Counted from the stretch's first letter, positions 24,625 through 32,278 are shown. The stretch is 36,981 nt of DNA from an uncultured Prevotellaceae bacterium (GCA_902768105.1 CACXJZ010000032.1:1-36981), one strand, 5' to 3'. Notes: generated by a model from the sequence alone, not told the origin. Numbers and translations: made by a program.

Positions 24625-27207
24625 ATGAAACATCTGAAAATACTGCTCCTCTGTCTCTTGTTACCCGCTGTGGCTATGGCCGACGATGCGTGGAACACCA
24701 CCTACAAACAGATAGAGCAGAGCATCAAGGCACCAGAGTTTGCTGCCCGCGACTTCCTGATTACCAAGTATGGAGCCAGCACGAAGGCCTCGGCAGTCAA
24801 GAACCAGAAAGCCATCAACAAGGCCATTGAAGCCTGCTCCAAGAAGGGCGGCGGCCGCGTCATCGTACCTGCCGGCACGTTCAACACAGGCGCCATCACG
24901 CTGCTCTCGAACGTCAATCTCGTCGTGGAGAAGGAAGCCGTGCTGCAGTTCGTCTTCGAGCCCGACCTCTACCCCATCGTACCCACCCGCTGGGAGGGCA
25001 TCGACTGCTGGAACATGAGTCCCTGCATCTATGCCTACAAGCAGCAGAACATCGCCATCAGCGGCGAGGGCATCATCGACGGTGGCGGCTCCAACGAGAC
25101 GTGGTGGCCCATGAACGGCAAGCCGCAGTTCGGCTATAAGCCCGGTATGATCAGCCAGCGCGGTGGTTCGCGTGCCCGTCTGTTCAAGCAGGCCGAGGAC
25201 GGTGTGCCTATGGATGAGCGCCGCTTCGACAAGAACGACGGCCTGCGTCCGCAGCTCATCAACCTGAACCAGTGCGAGAACCTGCTCATCGAGAATGTCA
25301 CGCTGCTTCGCTCCCCCTTCTGGGTCATCCATCCCCTGCTGTGCAAGAATGTCACCGTACGTGGCGTAAAAATCACCAACGACGGTCCCAACGGCGACGG
25401 CTGCGACCCCGAGTGTTGTGACGGTGTACTGATAGAAAACTGCTTCTTCAACACCGGCGACGACTGCATCGCCATCAAAAGTGGCCGCAACAACGACGGT
25501 CGTCTGTGGGGCCTGCCCTCGCAAAACATTATCATCCGCAACTGCACCATGCACAACGGACACGGCGGCGTGGTCATCGGCTCTGAGATTTCAGGCGGCT
25601 GCCGCAACGTCTTTGCCCACGACAACGTGATGGACTCCCCCGACCTGGAGCGCGTCATCCGCATCAAGACCAACACCTGTCGTGGCGGTATCATTGAGAA
25701 TATCTACGCCCGTAACATCAAGGTGGGCGTCTGCCAGGAGTCGGTTCTGAAGATTAACCTCGACTACGAGCCTAACGAGGTATGTTGCCGCAACTATCCC
25801 CCGACGGTGCGTAACGTCTATATGGAGAACGTCACCTGCGAGAAATCGAAGTACGGCGTACAGATCATCGCCCTCGACACCGCTGTCTATGTGCACGACA
25901 TCTACGTGAAAGACTGTAAGTTCAACGGTGTGGAGTCAGGCAACACCATCAAGGGCGAGACCCGCAACGTGAAGTTTGAGAACCTCTATATCAATGGGAA
26001 TGTTGTTCAGGAGAAGCCCTACAAGCACTATAGCGAGTGGCTCACATACAGCGAGATGCTGCGAACGCCCAGGTCCTACCTGCTCGACTTTGCCCAAAAG
26101 CCACGGTGGAACTACGTGATGGGAATAGAGCTCGAGGCAATGCTCGACACTTATCTTAAGTATGGCGGAAATGCCATACTTAATTATTGTAAGGAGTATT
26201 GTGACACGATGATACTGGCCGACGGCACCATCCGTGGCTACCGGCTCGAGGACTATAACCTCGACAACATCCGCACGGGACACTTCGTGGCACGCATGCA
26301 GCAGATTCTCCCTGAGGAGAAGAACCTCAAGGCCATCCAGCTCATGATGCGCCAGCTCGACCAGCAGCCACGAACCAAGCGCGACAAGGTCTTCTGGCAT
26401 AAGGCTATCTACGCCTACCAGGTATGGCTCGACGGCATCTTCATGGGACTGCCCTTCCGCGTGCTGACAGCCCCCAACACCTCTCTCCACCTTCCGCCCT
26501 CTACCCTCCACAAAATTTACGACGATGCCGTCAACCAGATTAGCATCACCTACCAGCGCACGCTCGACCCCGTGACCGGCCTCAACCGCCATGCCTACGA
26601 CGAGACGCGCAAGATGTTCTGGGCCGACAAGCAGACAGGCCTGTCGCAGCATTGCTGGGGACGTGCCCAGGGCTGGTACTCTATGGCACTCATCGAACTG
26701 CTCGATGCCCTGCCCGAGGACTACCAACGTCGGGGCGAGGTGATTGAGCTGCTCAGGAAAGACCTCGATGCCATCATCCGCTGGCAAGATGCCGAGACTG
26801 GACTCTGGTATCAGGTCATGGATTCTCCTTCGCGCGAAGACAACTACCTCGAGAGCACTTGCTCCAGCATGTTTGCCTACGTGCTGCTGAAGGCCGCCCG
26901 CTTAGGCTATGTCGATGAGAGCTACCGCGAGGCAGGCATCCGTGCCTACAAAGGCATCCTCCAGCACTTCATCCGCGAGGACGCCGACGGCACCATCTCG
27001 CTCACCCACTGCTGTGCCGTTGCCGGTCTCGGTCCGGGCCTCAGCAAGCAGGTGCTCAAGGCTGCCCCCAATGTCAAGGAGAACCGCCGTCGCGACGGCA
27101 GCTACGCCTACTACCTCAGCGAGCCCGTCCGTGACAACGATGCCAAGGGCGTCGGTCCCTTCATCTGGGCGTCGCTTGAATATGAAGCATTAAACATGAT
27201 AGATTAA
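24625..27207 (+). CDS. Two-domain pectinase: GH28 polygalacturonase fused to GH105 unsaturated uronyl hydrolase
   Basis: This encodes 860 residues with signal peptide MKHLKILLLCLLLPAVAMA. Residues about 40-440 form a GH28 right-handed helix: NDGPNGDGCDPE near 249-260 and NTGDDCIAIKSG near 276-287 hold the catalytic Asp residues, GHGGVVIGSE near 312-321 the His, and RIKT near 346-349 the substrate-binding pair. Residues about 470-860 form a GH105 alpha/alpha barrel: VWLDGIFMG with the likely catalytic Asp603, GRAQGWYSM, and STCSSMFAYVLLKAARLG. GH28 cuts galacturonan or rhamnogalacturonan; GH105 removes the unsaturated end that lyases leave, so the fusion would process both product types. A low-complexity insert NTSLHLPPSTLH near 617-628 breaks the GH105 pattern. 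There is no C-terminal sorting tail. Confidence 0.9.
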   Translation: MKHLKILLLCLLLPAVAMADDAWNTTYKQIEQSIKAPEFAARDFLITKYGASTKASAVKNQKAINKAIEACSKKGGGRVIVPAGTFNTGAITLLSNVNLVVEKEAVLQFVFEPDLYPIVPTRWEGIDCWNMSPCIYAYKQQNIAISGEGIIDGGGSNETWWPMNGKPQFGYKPGMISQRGGSRARLFKQAEDGVPMDERRFDKNDGLRPQLINLNQCENLLIENVTLLRSPFWVIHPLLCKNVTVRGVKITNDGPNGDGCDPECCDGVLIENCFFNTGDDCIAIKSGRNNDGRLWGLPSQNIIIRNCTMHNGHGGVVIGSEISGGCRNVFAHDNVMDSPDLERVIRIKTNTCRGGIIENIYARNIKVGVCQESVLKINLDYEPNEVCCRNYPPTVRNVYMENVTCEKSKYGVQIIALDTAVYVHDIYVKDCKFNGVESGNTIKGETRNVKFENLYINGNVVQEKPYKHYSEWLTYSEMLRTPRSYLLDFAQKPRWNYVMGIELEAMLDTYLKYGGNAILNYCKEYCDTMILADGTIRGYRLEDYNLDNIRTGHFVARMQQILPEEKNLKAIQLMMRQLDQQPRTKRDKVFWHKAIYAYQVWLDGIFMGLPFRVLTAPNTSLHLPPSTLHKIYDDAVNQISITYQRTLDPVTGLNRHAYDETRKMFWADKQTGLSQHCWGRAQGWYSMALIELLDALPEDYQRRGEVIELLRKDLDAIIRWQDAETGLWYQVMDSPSREDNYLESTCSSMFAYVLLKAARLGYVDESYREAGIRAYKGILQHFIREDADGTISLTHCCAVAGLGPGLSKQVLKAAPNVKENRRRDGSYAYYLSEPVRDNDAKGVGPFIWASLEYEALNMID

Positions 27208-27247
27208 AAATGAAAAAGGGAAGCGACCTGCTTCCCTTTTTTCATTT
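27208..27247. terminator. Shared bidirectional terminator
   Basis: AAATGAAAAAGGGAAGC (27208-27224) and GCTTCCCTTTTTTCATTT (27230-27247) pair around GACCT between two convergent genes. T runs occur on both strands. Confidence 0.85.
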
Positions 27248-28703
27248 ATCGTTGCATGTACTTCCGTCCGCCTTGGATGACGATTCCGCGATAAGAGTCA
27301 TCCACGCGCTGTCCATTGAGGTTGTAACGGGGCATGTCCGAACGCGGCGTTCCCTCGTCAACGGTCAGCAGACCGATGCCTGACGAGCCGTCATACTCAT
27401 AGCAGCCGAGGTCAGGAGCTGTGCCTAAGTAGCTGACGTAGTCGCTGATGACCTCCCCTTCGAAGTCCGTAAAGTTCTTTCCCTTGTCAATGAGGTTCGC
27501 AGCCGTCGTCTTCAGGTGGAACTGCTTGGTCTCGGGCAGCGTGCCGTCAGCATTACGCTCAGCAAAGATAATCTCCGTCACGTCCAGTCCTTCGAAGTCA
27601 GCCTCCGTACAGCTAAAGCCCGTGTTCCACGTGTTGTTACCCTGATAGGTGGTAGCTTCACTGTATCGTTGCCAGTTACTGCCGCCACTGGTAAATGCCA
27701 GCGCCACGTTGTTGTAGGCATACATCGTGTACATATACTGATTGCCGAATCCGTAGTTATACTTGTTCTTGTAGGCCGTGCAGTTGATGACCTTCATCAC
27801 GCCGGCGTTGTTGTTCTGGTCGAAGCCCTTGCTGCGGTGCCCTACAGCCAGACAGCGGTACAGCTCCACGTTGTGCTTGGTACCCTTTCCTCCCAATTTG
27901 AAACCGTTGGGGTTGCCGCCGTTGGGAAAGTTCGCAAGGTCCTTACCCTTGAAGCAGTCCAGGTCCGCATCCTTACCCAACACGCGCGGATGAGCGGTCA
28001 GGTCGAACGTGGCAGGCCCGTTGTTATACGCTATGCAGTTGATATACACCGTAGGTGTGCCGCTGGTGACGCGTTCGAAGGAGTCCCATCCGTCGTCCGA
28101 GTTGTTCCACGAACGGCAGCCGATGTAGATATTCCCCGGACAGGCGTCGCCCTGCTTGTCGGCAAAGCCGTCGGCATTTCCGCCATTGTCCTGATAGTCG
28201 AAGTTGTCGTGCGAGTCACAGTTGATCACCATGTTGTGTCCTCCGCTGCGCAGCTGTATGCCCGCGTTACAGCAGCCATAGACGTCGAGCTGCTCCAGGA
28301 TGCAGTACTGCGACTCCTCCAGCCAGATGCCCTTGTATCCGGCATAGCGAATGGTGATACCTTTGATGTGCAGGTAGCTGCCGCCCACCTTCACGCCGTT
28401 GGTCTTGTTCGCCTCGTTGCGGAAGTCCAGTATGGGCTGTTCGCCGTTGTAGGCAGTAATGGTAATCATGTTGCCTTCGCTTCCCGAGCGATTGATGGAG
28501 AGCGTATTGTTCAGGTCATACTGTCCACCGCGCAGGTAGAGCACGTCGCCAGCCTTCAGCTTGCCGATAACCGTTGACGTCAGTTTACCCGGACTGGCCA
28601 GCGTATAGTTGGAGCCGCTGCCGTCAGGAGCCACGTAGTAGTCCGTTGCCTGCACGCCCATAGCCGTGCACATCATCATCAGAAAAAGTAAATGTTTCTT
28701 CAT
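27246..28703 (-). CDS. Pectate lyase, PL9 family
   Basis: This encodes 485 residues with signal peptide MKKHLLFLMMMCTAMGVQA. The protein is a right-handed parallel beta-helix. Family PL9 catalytic features are visible: NADGFADK at 176-183 and NSDDGWD at 201-207, matching the calcium-binding Asp cluster of the Dickeya PL9 enzyme, and NGFKLGG at 266-272, whose Lys269 fits the catalytic base. The enzyme should cleave polygalacturonate by beta-elimination, giving unsaturated ends that the neighbouring GH105 domain could remove. The C-terminus (YNLNGQRVDDSYRGIVIQGG) is the tail shared with other secreted proteins here. A TAACTTTG box and a LacI-type operator-like palindrome lie upstream. Confidence 0.87.
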   Translation of the reverse strand: MKKHLLFLMMMCTAMGVQATDYYVAPDGSGSNYTLASPGKLTSTVIGKLKAGDVLYLRGGQYDLNNTLSINRSGSEGNMITITAYNGEQPILDFRNEANKTNGVKVGGSYLHIKGITIRYAGYKGIWLEESQYCILEQLDVYGCCNAGIQLRSGGHNMVINCDSHDNFDYQDNGGNADGFADKQGDACPGNIYIGCRSWNNSDDGWDSFERVTSGTPTVYINCIAYNNGPATFDLTAHPRVLGKDADLDCFKGKDLANFPNGGNPNGFKLGGKGTKHNVELYRCLAVGHRSKGFDQNNNAGVMKVINCTAYKNKYNYGFGNQYMYTMYAYNNVALAFTSGGSNWQRYSEATTYQGNNTWNTGFSCTEADFEGLDVTEIIFAERNADGTLPETKQFHLKTTAANLIDKGKNFTDFEGEVISDYVSYLGTAPDLGCYEYDGSSGIGLLTVDEGTPRSDMPRYNLNGQRVDDSYRGIVIQGGRKYMQR

Positions 28704-28731
28704 ATATTCATATTCGTTTTGGTTTCTGCCA

Positions 28732-28739
28732 CAAAGTTA
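28732..28739 (-). promoter_or_regulatory. Promoter -7 box for the PL9 gene
   Basis: TAACTTTG on the minus strand, 28 bases upstream of the ATG at 28703. Confidence 0.65.
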
Positions 28740-28783
28740 CACACATTTCCGCAAACCTCCAAGTCCCACCCCCGAAAAACCTC

Positions 28784-28797
28784 TGTAAACGTTTGCA
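28784..28797. promoter_or_regulatory. Operator-like palindrome 1 (upstream of PL9)
   Basis: TGTAAACGTTTGCA is a near-perfect palindrome with a CG centre, the form bound by LacI-family regulators. It is about 45 bases upstream of the -7 box of the PL9 gene. Related sites lie at 32230, 32265 and 36608, all beside pectin genes. Confidence 0.6.
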
Positions 28798-28984
28798 GCA
28801 GCGAGAGCAGAGCTAAGCTTGCTTGGGCTATGCCGAGTCGCGAAAAAACGAAGACAAAGTCAGCGTTGCAGTCAGCGTTTGCAGCAGCGAGAGTTATGAT
28901 ATTTTTCGAAACACCTCCCCTCCTCCCTCAACCGCCATGAAACAGCGATGTACACTGCATTTGAGGCACGTGAGGTGTTATGAA

Positions 28985-29020
28985 AACACCTCACGCAACA
29001 CCTCCCTTAACTCCTCCCTC
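28985..29020. repeat. 12-bp tandem array, first block
   Basis: Three consecutive 12-mers: AACACCTCACGC, AACACCTCCCTT and AACTCCTCCCTC. It is the inverse complement of the block at 29104-29139. Confidence 0.8.
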
Positions 29021-29103
29021 TTTAGGATACCACAAGTTACGCTGATGGCATTTCGAAAAAGATATTTTCGAATCATTCGTGATCATTTTTCATGAATCTA
29101 GAA

Positions 29104-29152
29104 GGGAGGTGTTAAGGGAGGTGTTGAGGGAGGTGTTCCGCCAACACCTCCC
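29104..29152. repeat. 12-bp tandem array, inverted block
   Basis: GGGAGGTGTTAA, GGGAGGTGTTGA and GGGAGGTGTTCC start at 29104, 29116 and 29128. AACACCTCCC at 29143-29152 can fold back on the last unit. Together with 28985-29020 this makes a large inverted repeat around an 83-bp spacer. Confidence 0.8.
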
Positions 29153-29277
29153 TATCCGAACCACCTTTATTTACTGGTGTTTCCGAAGAAAAGGGAGGAG
29201 GGGAGGTGTTTTCGTTTTTACGGTCAACGCAAATCAGGAAACATCATCAAAAAACAGTCAGGCTTATCAGAATTTGA

Positions 29278-29343
29278 AGGGTGCCAGTCTGCAACCTTCA
29301 GGGTGCCGGCCATCCCCTTTCAGGGTGCCGGCTATCTATATCA
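29278..29343. repeat. 22-bp array A
   Basis: AGGGTGCC starts at 29278, 29300 and 29322, exactly 22 bp apart; the second and third units continue with GGC. An inverse copy GGCACC is at 29349. Confidence 0.8.
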
Positions 29344-29365
29344 AACCTGGCACCTTTTAACGCTC

Positions 29366-29409
29366 AATCGCCGGGATTATGAGTTGCAATCCCTGGAATT
29401 AAAGTCTGT
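29366..29409. repeat. 22-bp array B
   Basis: Two 22-bp units, AATCGCCGGGATTATGAGTT and AATCCCTGGAATTAAAGTCT, each followed by two more bases. Each begins with a dyad of the form AATC...GGATT or AATCC...GGAATT. Confidence 0.6.
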
Positions 29410-29427
29410 ATCTTCCCTTCCTGCCCA

Positions 29428-29546
29428 TTACATGGCATGTAAAGGCTGCTTACTCGCCATGTAAAGGGGTGTTACTCGGTATGTAACGCACCTTTTCATG
29501 CCATGAAAAGGCATGTTTCATGGCATGAAAAGGTTGAAAAGTCATT
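29428..29546. repeat. 22-bp array C with dyad-symmetric units
   Basis: Five units start at 29437, 29459, 29481, 29503 and 29525, each beginning ATGTAAAGG, ATGTAACGC or ATGAAAAGG. Each junction is a palindrome, such as TTACATGGCATGTAA (29428-29442) or TTTTCATGCCATGAAAA (29493-29509). Dyad centres fall at 29435, 29457, 29479, 29501 and 29523. There are no unique spacers, so it is not a CRISPR array. Confidence 0.85.
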
Positions 29547-29595
29547 CAAACCATTTTACATGTACAAGAACCACTTTACAAGTTTACCTTGTGCA

Positions 29596-29739
29596 TCAAA
29601 ATAGAAGTATGCCACACATAGCATTTCCTCTTAACACTATCAGCATACCTATTCCGTTATCATAACCAGGAGCCAAATTTACTGCATTTCCTGACCATGT
29701 ATATGTCGTTGGTTTCCCGTCACCAATGTCAAGTGTCAT
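29596..29739 (-). CDS. Small hypothetical frame, possibly a gene remnant
   Basis: From the ATG at 29739 this encodes 47 residues beginning MTLDIGDGKPTTYTWSGNAV and ending MCGILLF. The frame is open further upstream to about 29799 and there encodes a strongly hydrophobic stretch (KISIIFFFVLLVISFLM) like a signal or anchor segment, but no normal start codon opens it. A shift near 29610 would continue as YFYFDAQGKLVK. It may be a broken small secreted protein. I do not recognise the family. Confidence 0.3.
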   Translation of the reverse strand: MTLDIGDGKPTTYTWSGNAVNLAPGYDNGIGMLIVLRGNAMCGILLF

Positions 29740-29841
29740 CAGAAATGAAATAACAAGCAAAACAAAGAAAAAAATTATAGAAATTTTCAGTTCATTTAGT
29801 CAAGTGACAAGATATCAAATACATTGTAACTTGCTCCATAA

Positions 29842-29946
29842 ATCAAGGGGCAGGCCTTATGCGGTCTACCCTCTTCATACAGTCTTGTAGTTTTGATTAT
29901 CCTGATACTCTATATTTTGTTTGTTTTATTTGCGAATCATCTTCTT
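29842..29946. repeat. Flanking direct repeat, copy A, with orphan gene tail
   Basis: About 105 bp nearly identical to 31380-31485, including an unbroken identical stretch of more than 65 bp (around CTCTTCATACAGTCTTGTAG). On the minus strand it includes the codons for KKMIRK and a stop, the usual end of a secreted-protein tail. The rest of that gene is absent and the ATPase gene is there instead. The hairpin corresponding to GGGGCAG/CTGCCCC in copy B has decayed here. Confidence 0.8.
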
Positions 29947-29974
29947 GCGCACTGCTTCCTTAAGATTCAGATGA

Positions 29975-31195
29975 CTACACTCCGAGTTCCAGACTCCATT
30001 CATAGACGGGCTGGATCTTCATCTTGTGACCATCTTCCTCTATTTCGCCGCTCTCATGGTCAGTGAGTAGCAACAGATTTTCGCATTTGGTCTGTCTGGC
30101 GGCAAGCAGTAGGCCATTCTTCTCACGCTTGTAAGTATTTTCAGCAGAGATATCGTATGACACCTGTATGGCTTGTATGACCTGATTACCTTTGCAGACC
30201 ACAAAGTCGCACTCACCCGAACGGTCGTTCAGGTAATAGACGTCCAATCCCTCCGACTTGCATTTTCTGACAAGGTGAATGGCTACGATGGTCTCCAGCC
30301 GATGACCAAGGTTCGCGCCCGCAAAAGCATTCTCGCGTTGATCCATCATGGCCACGTCAACCGCATAGACCTTTTCCTGGACAGAGCGTTGCTTGCTCTT
30401 TTGCGAATACTTCTGAATGCCCACCAACATATAGGCCTCTTTCAAGTATTTCACGTAATTCTTGGCCGTATGATCAGACTTGAAATGGAACAAATCAGCC
30501 AAGTCAGTAGTGACGACAATGGCAGGCGACACGTTCAGGAGGTGATGGGCAAGGTTCTCAAAAGCAGCTTTGTAGGCAATCTTGTATCTCTGCTCGATGT
30601 CGCGTTTCAGAATGTTGTCCACCAAAGAACTAACATAGTTTCTGTTGTCGTCTATCATCAGCAACTCTGGGAAACCACCCTGCTTCAGATACTCGTCGAA
30701 AGCAGTTCTGCGAAATGCCTCTGCCTTCGTGGTCCGACGCTCTGTATCCACCTCCTTCATTGTGCAGAACTCCCTGAAAGAGAACGGATATAGTGATATT
30801 TCCTTATTGCGACCAGAGAGGTGTGTGGCCAACTCGCCGCTGAGCAGTTTGGCATTGGAGCCAGTGATGATAACGTGCATCTTCTTTCTCAGCATACGAT
30901 TGACGAACAGGTGCCATCCCATGACATTCTGTATCTCATCGAGGAAAAGATACTGAAAGTCGCCGTATATCTTATACAGAACCTCCAACACGTCGTTCAG
31001 CTGGTCTGCCTTGAGGTCAATGAGCCGTTCATCATCGAAGTCGGCGTATGCAAACTTCAGATTGTGATTATGCATAGCCTGATAGCAAAGCGTTGACTTA
31101 CCGCTTCGCCTGACACCAATGACTACCTGTGCCTGAGTGCTTTTAATGTCAATCAGACTCTCTTCACGCAATTCCAATGTCCTTTTGTCAACCAT
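29975..31195 (-). CDS. AAA ATPase with C-terminal DUF4143-type domain
   Basis: This encodes 406 residues from MVDKRTLELREESL. The upstream in-frame ATG at 31225 is not used because it precedes the promoter box. Walker A GVRRSGKST is at 27-35 and Walker B QYLFLDEIQN at 81-90; ITGSNAKLLSGELATHLSGR is the sensor region. The C-terminal part has RSGECDFVVCKGNQVIQAIQ, then VSYD, resembling the PD-(D/E)XK-like fold of DUF4143 proteins. These ATPases are common in accessory DNA of Bacteroidetes and archaea, and their function is unsettled. The gene stands alone, flanked by direct repeats, and has three phased repeats upstream. An accessory or defence-like role is only speculation. Confidence 0.85.
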   Translation of the reverse strand: MVDKRTLELREESLIDIKSTQAQVVIGVRRSGKSTLCYQAMHNHNLKFAYADFDDERLIDLKADQLNDVLEVLYKIYGDFQYLFLDEIQNVMGWHLFVNRMLRKKMHVIITGSNAKLLSGELATHLSGRNKEISLYPFSFREFCTMKEVDTERRTTKAEAFRRTAFDEYLKQGGFPELLMIDDNRNYVSSLVDNILKRDIEQRYKIAYKAAFENLAHHLLNVSPAIVVTTDLADLFHFKSDHTAKNYVKYLKEAYMLVGIQKYSQKSKQRSVQEKVYAVDVAMMDQRENAFAGANLGHRLETIVAIHLVRKCKSEGLDVYYLNDRSGECDFVVCKGNQVIQAIQVSYDISAENTYKREKNGLLLAARQTKCENLLLLTDHESGEIEEDGHKMKIQPVYEWSLELGV

Positions 31196-31214
31196 AACGA
31201 TTATATTTTGAGTG

Positions 31215-31222
31215 CAAAGATA
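31215..31222 (-). promoter_or_regulatory. Promoter -7 box for the ATPase gene
   Basis: TATCTTTG on the minus strand, 19 bases upstream of the ATG at 31195. The phased repeats lie directly upstream of it. Confidence 0.7.
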
Positions 31223-31240
31223 CAAAGAAAATATCTAAAA

Positions 31241-31334
31241 CGCGATATTTTACAAGAAATTATGGTGTCAGAATACGATATTTTACAAGAAATGGCATTT
31301 CAGAACGCGATATTTTACATAATAACGACACCAT
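31241..31334 (-). repeat. Three phased repeats upstream of the ATPase
   Basis: CGATATTTTACA starts at 31243, 31276 and 31308 (steps of 33 and 32 bp, about three helical turns). Two copies extend to AAGAAAT. An inverted pair ATGGTGTC (31262-31269) / GACACCAT (31327-31334) encloses the two distal copies. The position just upstream of the promoter suggests an operator. Confidence 0.75.
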
Positions 31335-31379
31335 TTTAGATGCTAAAGGGACAGGAGTGACATCTCATACACCTAAACA

Positions 31380-31485
31380 ATCGAGGGGCAGGCCTTACGC
31401 GGTCTGCCCCTCTTCATACAGTCTTGTAGTTTTGATTATCCTGATACTCTATATTTTGTTTGTTTTATTTGCGAATAATCTTCTT
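31380..31485. repeat. Flanking direct repeat, copy B, with terminator
   Basis: This partner of 29842-29946 contains the last codons of the small secreted gene (IIRK and stop) and its hairpin GAGGGGCAG/CTGCCCCTC (31383-31412), which reads as a terminator on the minus strand. Confidence 0.8.
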
Positions 31486-32130
31486 ACCGTTCTGAATCAC
31501 TACGCCACGATAGTTCTCGTCAACGCGCTGGCCGCTCAGGTTATACATAGGAGCGTCAGTTGCAGCCTCAGTCATACCAATGGTGCGGATGCCGGTGGCA
31601 GTTTTAAGAATAAAACCATAGAAGTTTGTACCTCCGTTGTATGTAATATCAATATCACCTGCAGGGACGTTCTCAATAGTATAGAAATTAAATACAGTCT
31701 TATTCTCAACACCTTCAACAGTACCCTTCGTACAATTTTCATCTTTTACCTCGAAAGATGCAAGTTCATTGTCGCCATTTTTGAATGCAACAGTTCTTGT
31801 GTCGCTACTCGAACTACTACGCATAGCAATAATAAGTGTTCCCTCAGTAGGAACAGTCAACTTAAGAGCATTTTTAGAATCCGACTTTCCTCCAGTCTTC
31901 AGGCGGAACGTATAATACGTCCAATCCTCAACTGTACCGAAATACTGGTTGTTTCCATCAATGGTAAGTTTACCACCGTCAGCTTTGTCTGTAACTGTAA
32001 GGACAAAGTCTGTTCCAAATGTAGCACCATCAAGTGTACCCTTGGCCTTAGTCTCTGTAAAACTAATTGATTGCGCCTGCACACCAAGAGTCATGAGCGC
32101 CATAGTCAGTAGTGTAAAAATTTTTTTCAT
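31465..32130 (-). CDS. Small secreted beta-rich protein with shared C-terminal tail
   Basis: This encodes 221 residues from MKKIFTLLTMALMTLGVQAQ, a clear signal peptide; the longer open frame to 32313 begins upstream of the promoter and is not used. The mature part is rich in beta strands, with TKAKGTLDGATFGTDFVLTV, WTYYTFRLKTGGKSDSKNAL and GTLIIAMRSSSSSDTRTVAF. The middle resembles the YYTIRLNGKNDYSTNVITIT segment of the divergent CE8 protein, so it may be a stand-alone version of the same module, possibly carbohydrate-binding (inference). It ends YNLSGQRVDENYRGVVIQNG, then KKIIRK. No enzyme motif is visible. TAACTTTG at 32178-32185 is its promoter box. Confidence 0.75.
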   Translation of the reverse strand: MKKIFTLLTMALMTLGVQAQSISFTETKAKGTLDGATFGTDFVLTVTDKADGGKLTIDGNNQYFGTVEDWTYYTFRLKTGGKSDSKNALKLTVPTEGTLIIAMRSSSSSDTRTVAFKNGDNELASFEVKDENCTKGTVEGVENKTVFNFYTIENVPAGDIDITYNGGTNFYGFILKTATGIRTIGMTEAATDAPMYNLSGQRVDENYRGVVIQNGKKIIRK

Positions 32131-32177
32131 AAGCTTTTGTTTTAATTGTTTTGTTTTTAAATGAATGTTTGATGCTG

Positions 32178-32185
32178 CAAAGTTA
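32178..32185 (-). promoter_or_regulatory. Promoter -7 box for the small secreted gene
   Basis: TAACTTTG on the minus strand, 47 bases before the ATG at 32130. Confidence 0.65.
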
Positions 32186-32229
32186 GGGGTTATTCCACTA
32201 TAAAACAAGGAAACGGAGGGTTTTTCTTG

Positions 32230-32243
32230 CGTAAACGTTTTCA
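32230..32243. promoter_or_regulatory. Operator-like palindrome 2a
   Basis: CGTAAACGTTTTCA has a CG centre and fits the pattern of sites 1, 2b and 3. It lies between the two divergent promoters of the small secreted gene and the CE8 gene. Confidence 0.55.
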
Positions 32244-32264
32244 ACATTTCGTGTTCTGCAAGTC

Positions 32265-32278
32265 CGCAAACGATTACG
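32265..32278. promoter_or_regulatory. Operator-like palindrome 2b
   Basis: CGCAAACGATTACG lies 35 bp from site 2a centre to centre and 46 bp upstream of the CE8 promoter box. Confidence 0.6.

Larger units (their letters stand above)
28798..29595. other. Gene-free region with phased repeat arrays
   Basis: I see no convincing gene in this stretch; frames that stay open here overlap each other on one strand and encode low-complexity sequence. It holds: CGTTTGCAGCAGCGAGAG twice (28790, 28876); three 12-bp units beginning AACACCTC (28985, 28997, 29009); three 12-bp units GGGAGGTGTTNN in inverse orientation (29104, 29116, 29128) with an inverted copy at 29143; a hairpin TTCGAAAA/TTTTCGAA (29052-29072); and 22-bp-period arrays at 29278, 29366 and 29437. 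Confidence 0.7.

Noticed and set aside
27516-28577. Plus-strand frame of 353 codons
   Set aside because: It is antisense to the PL9 gene, whose calcium-binding and catalytic residues are intact.
28692-29464. Four overlapping plus-strand frames of 82-95 codons
   Set aside because: They consist of translated 12-bp and 22-bp repeats, overlap each other and show no protein-like composition.
29278-29546. CRISPR array
   Set aside because: The units are contiguous 22-mers with no unique spacers, and no cas genes are nearby.
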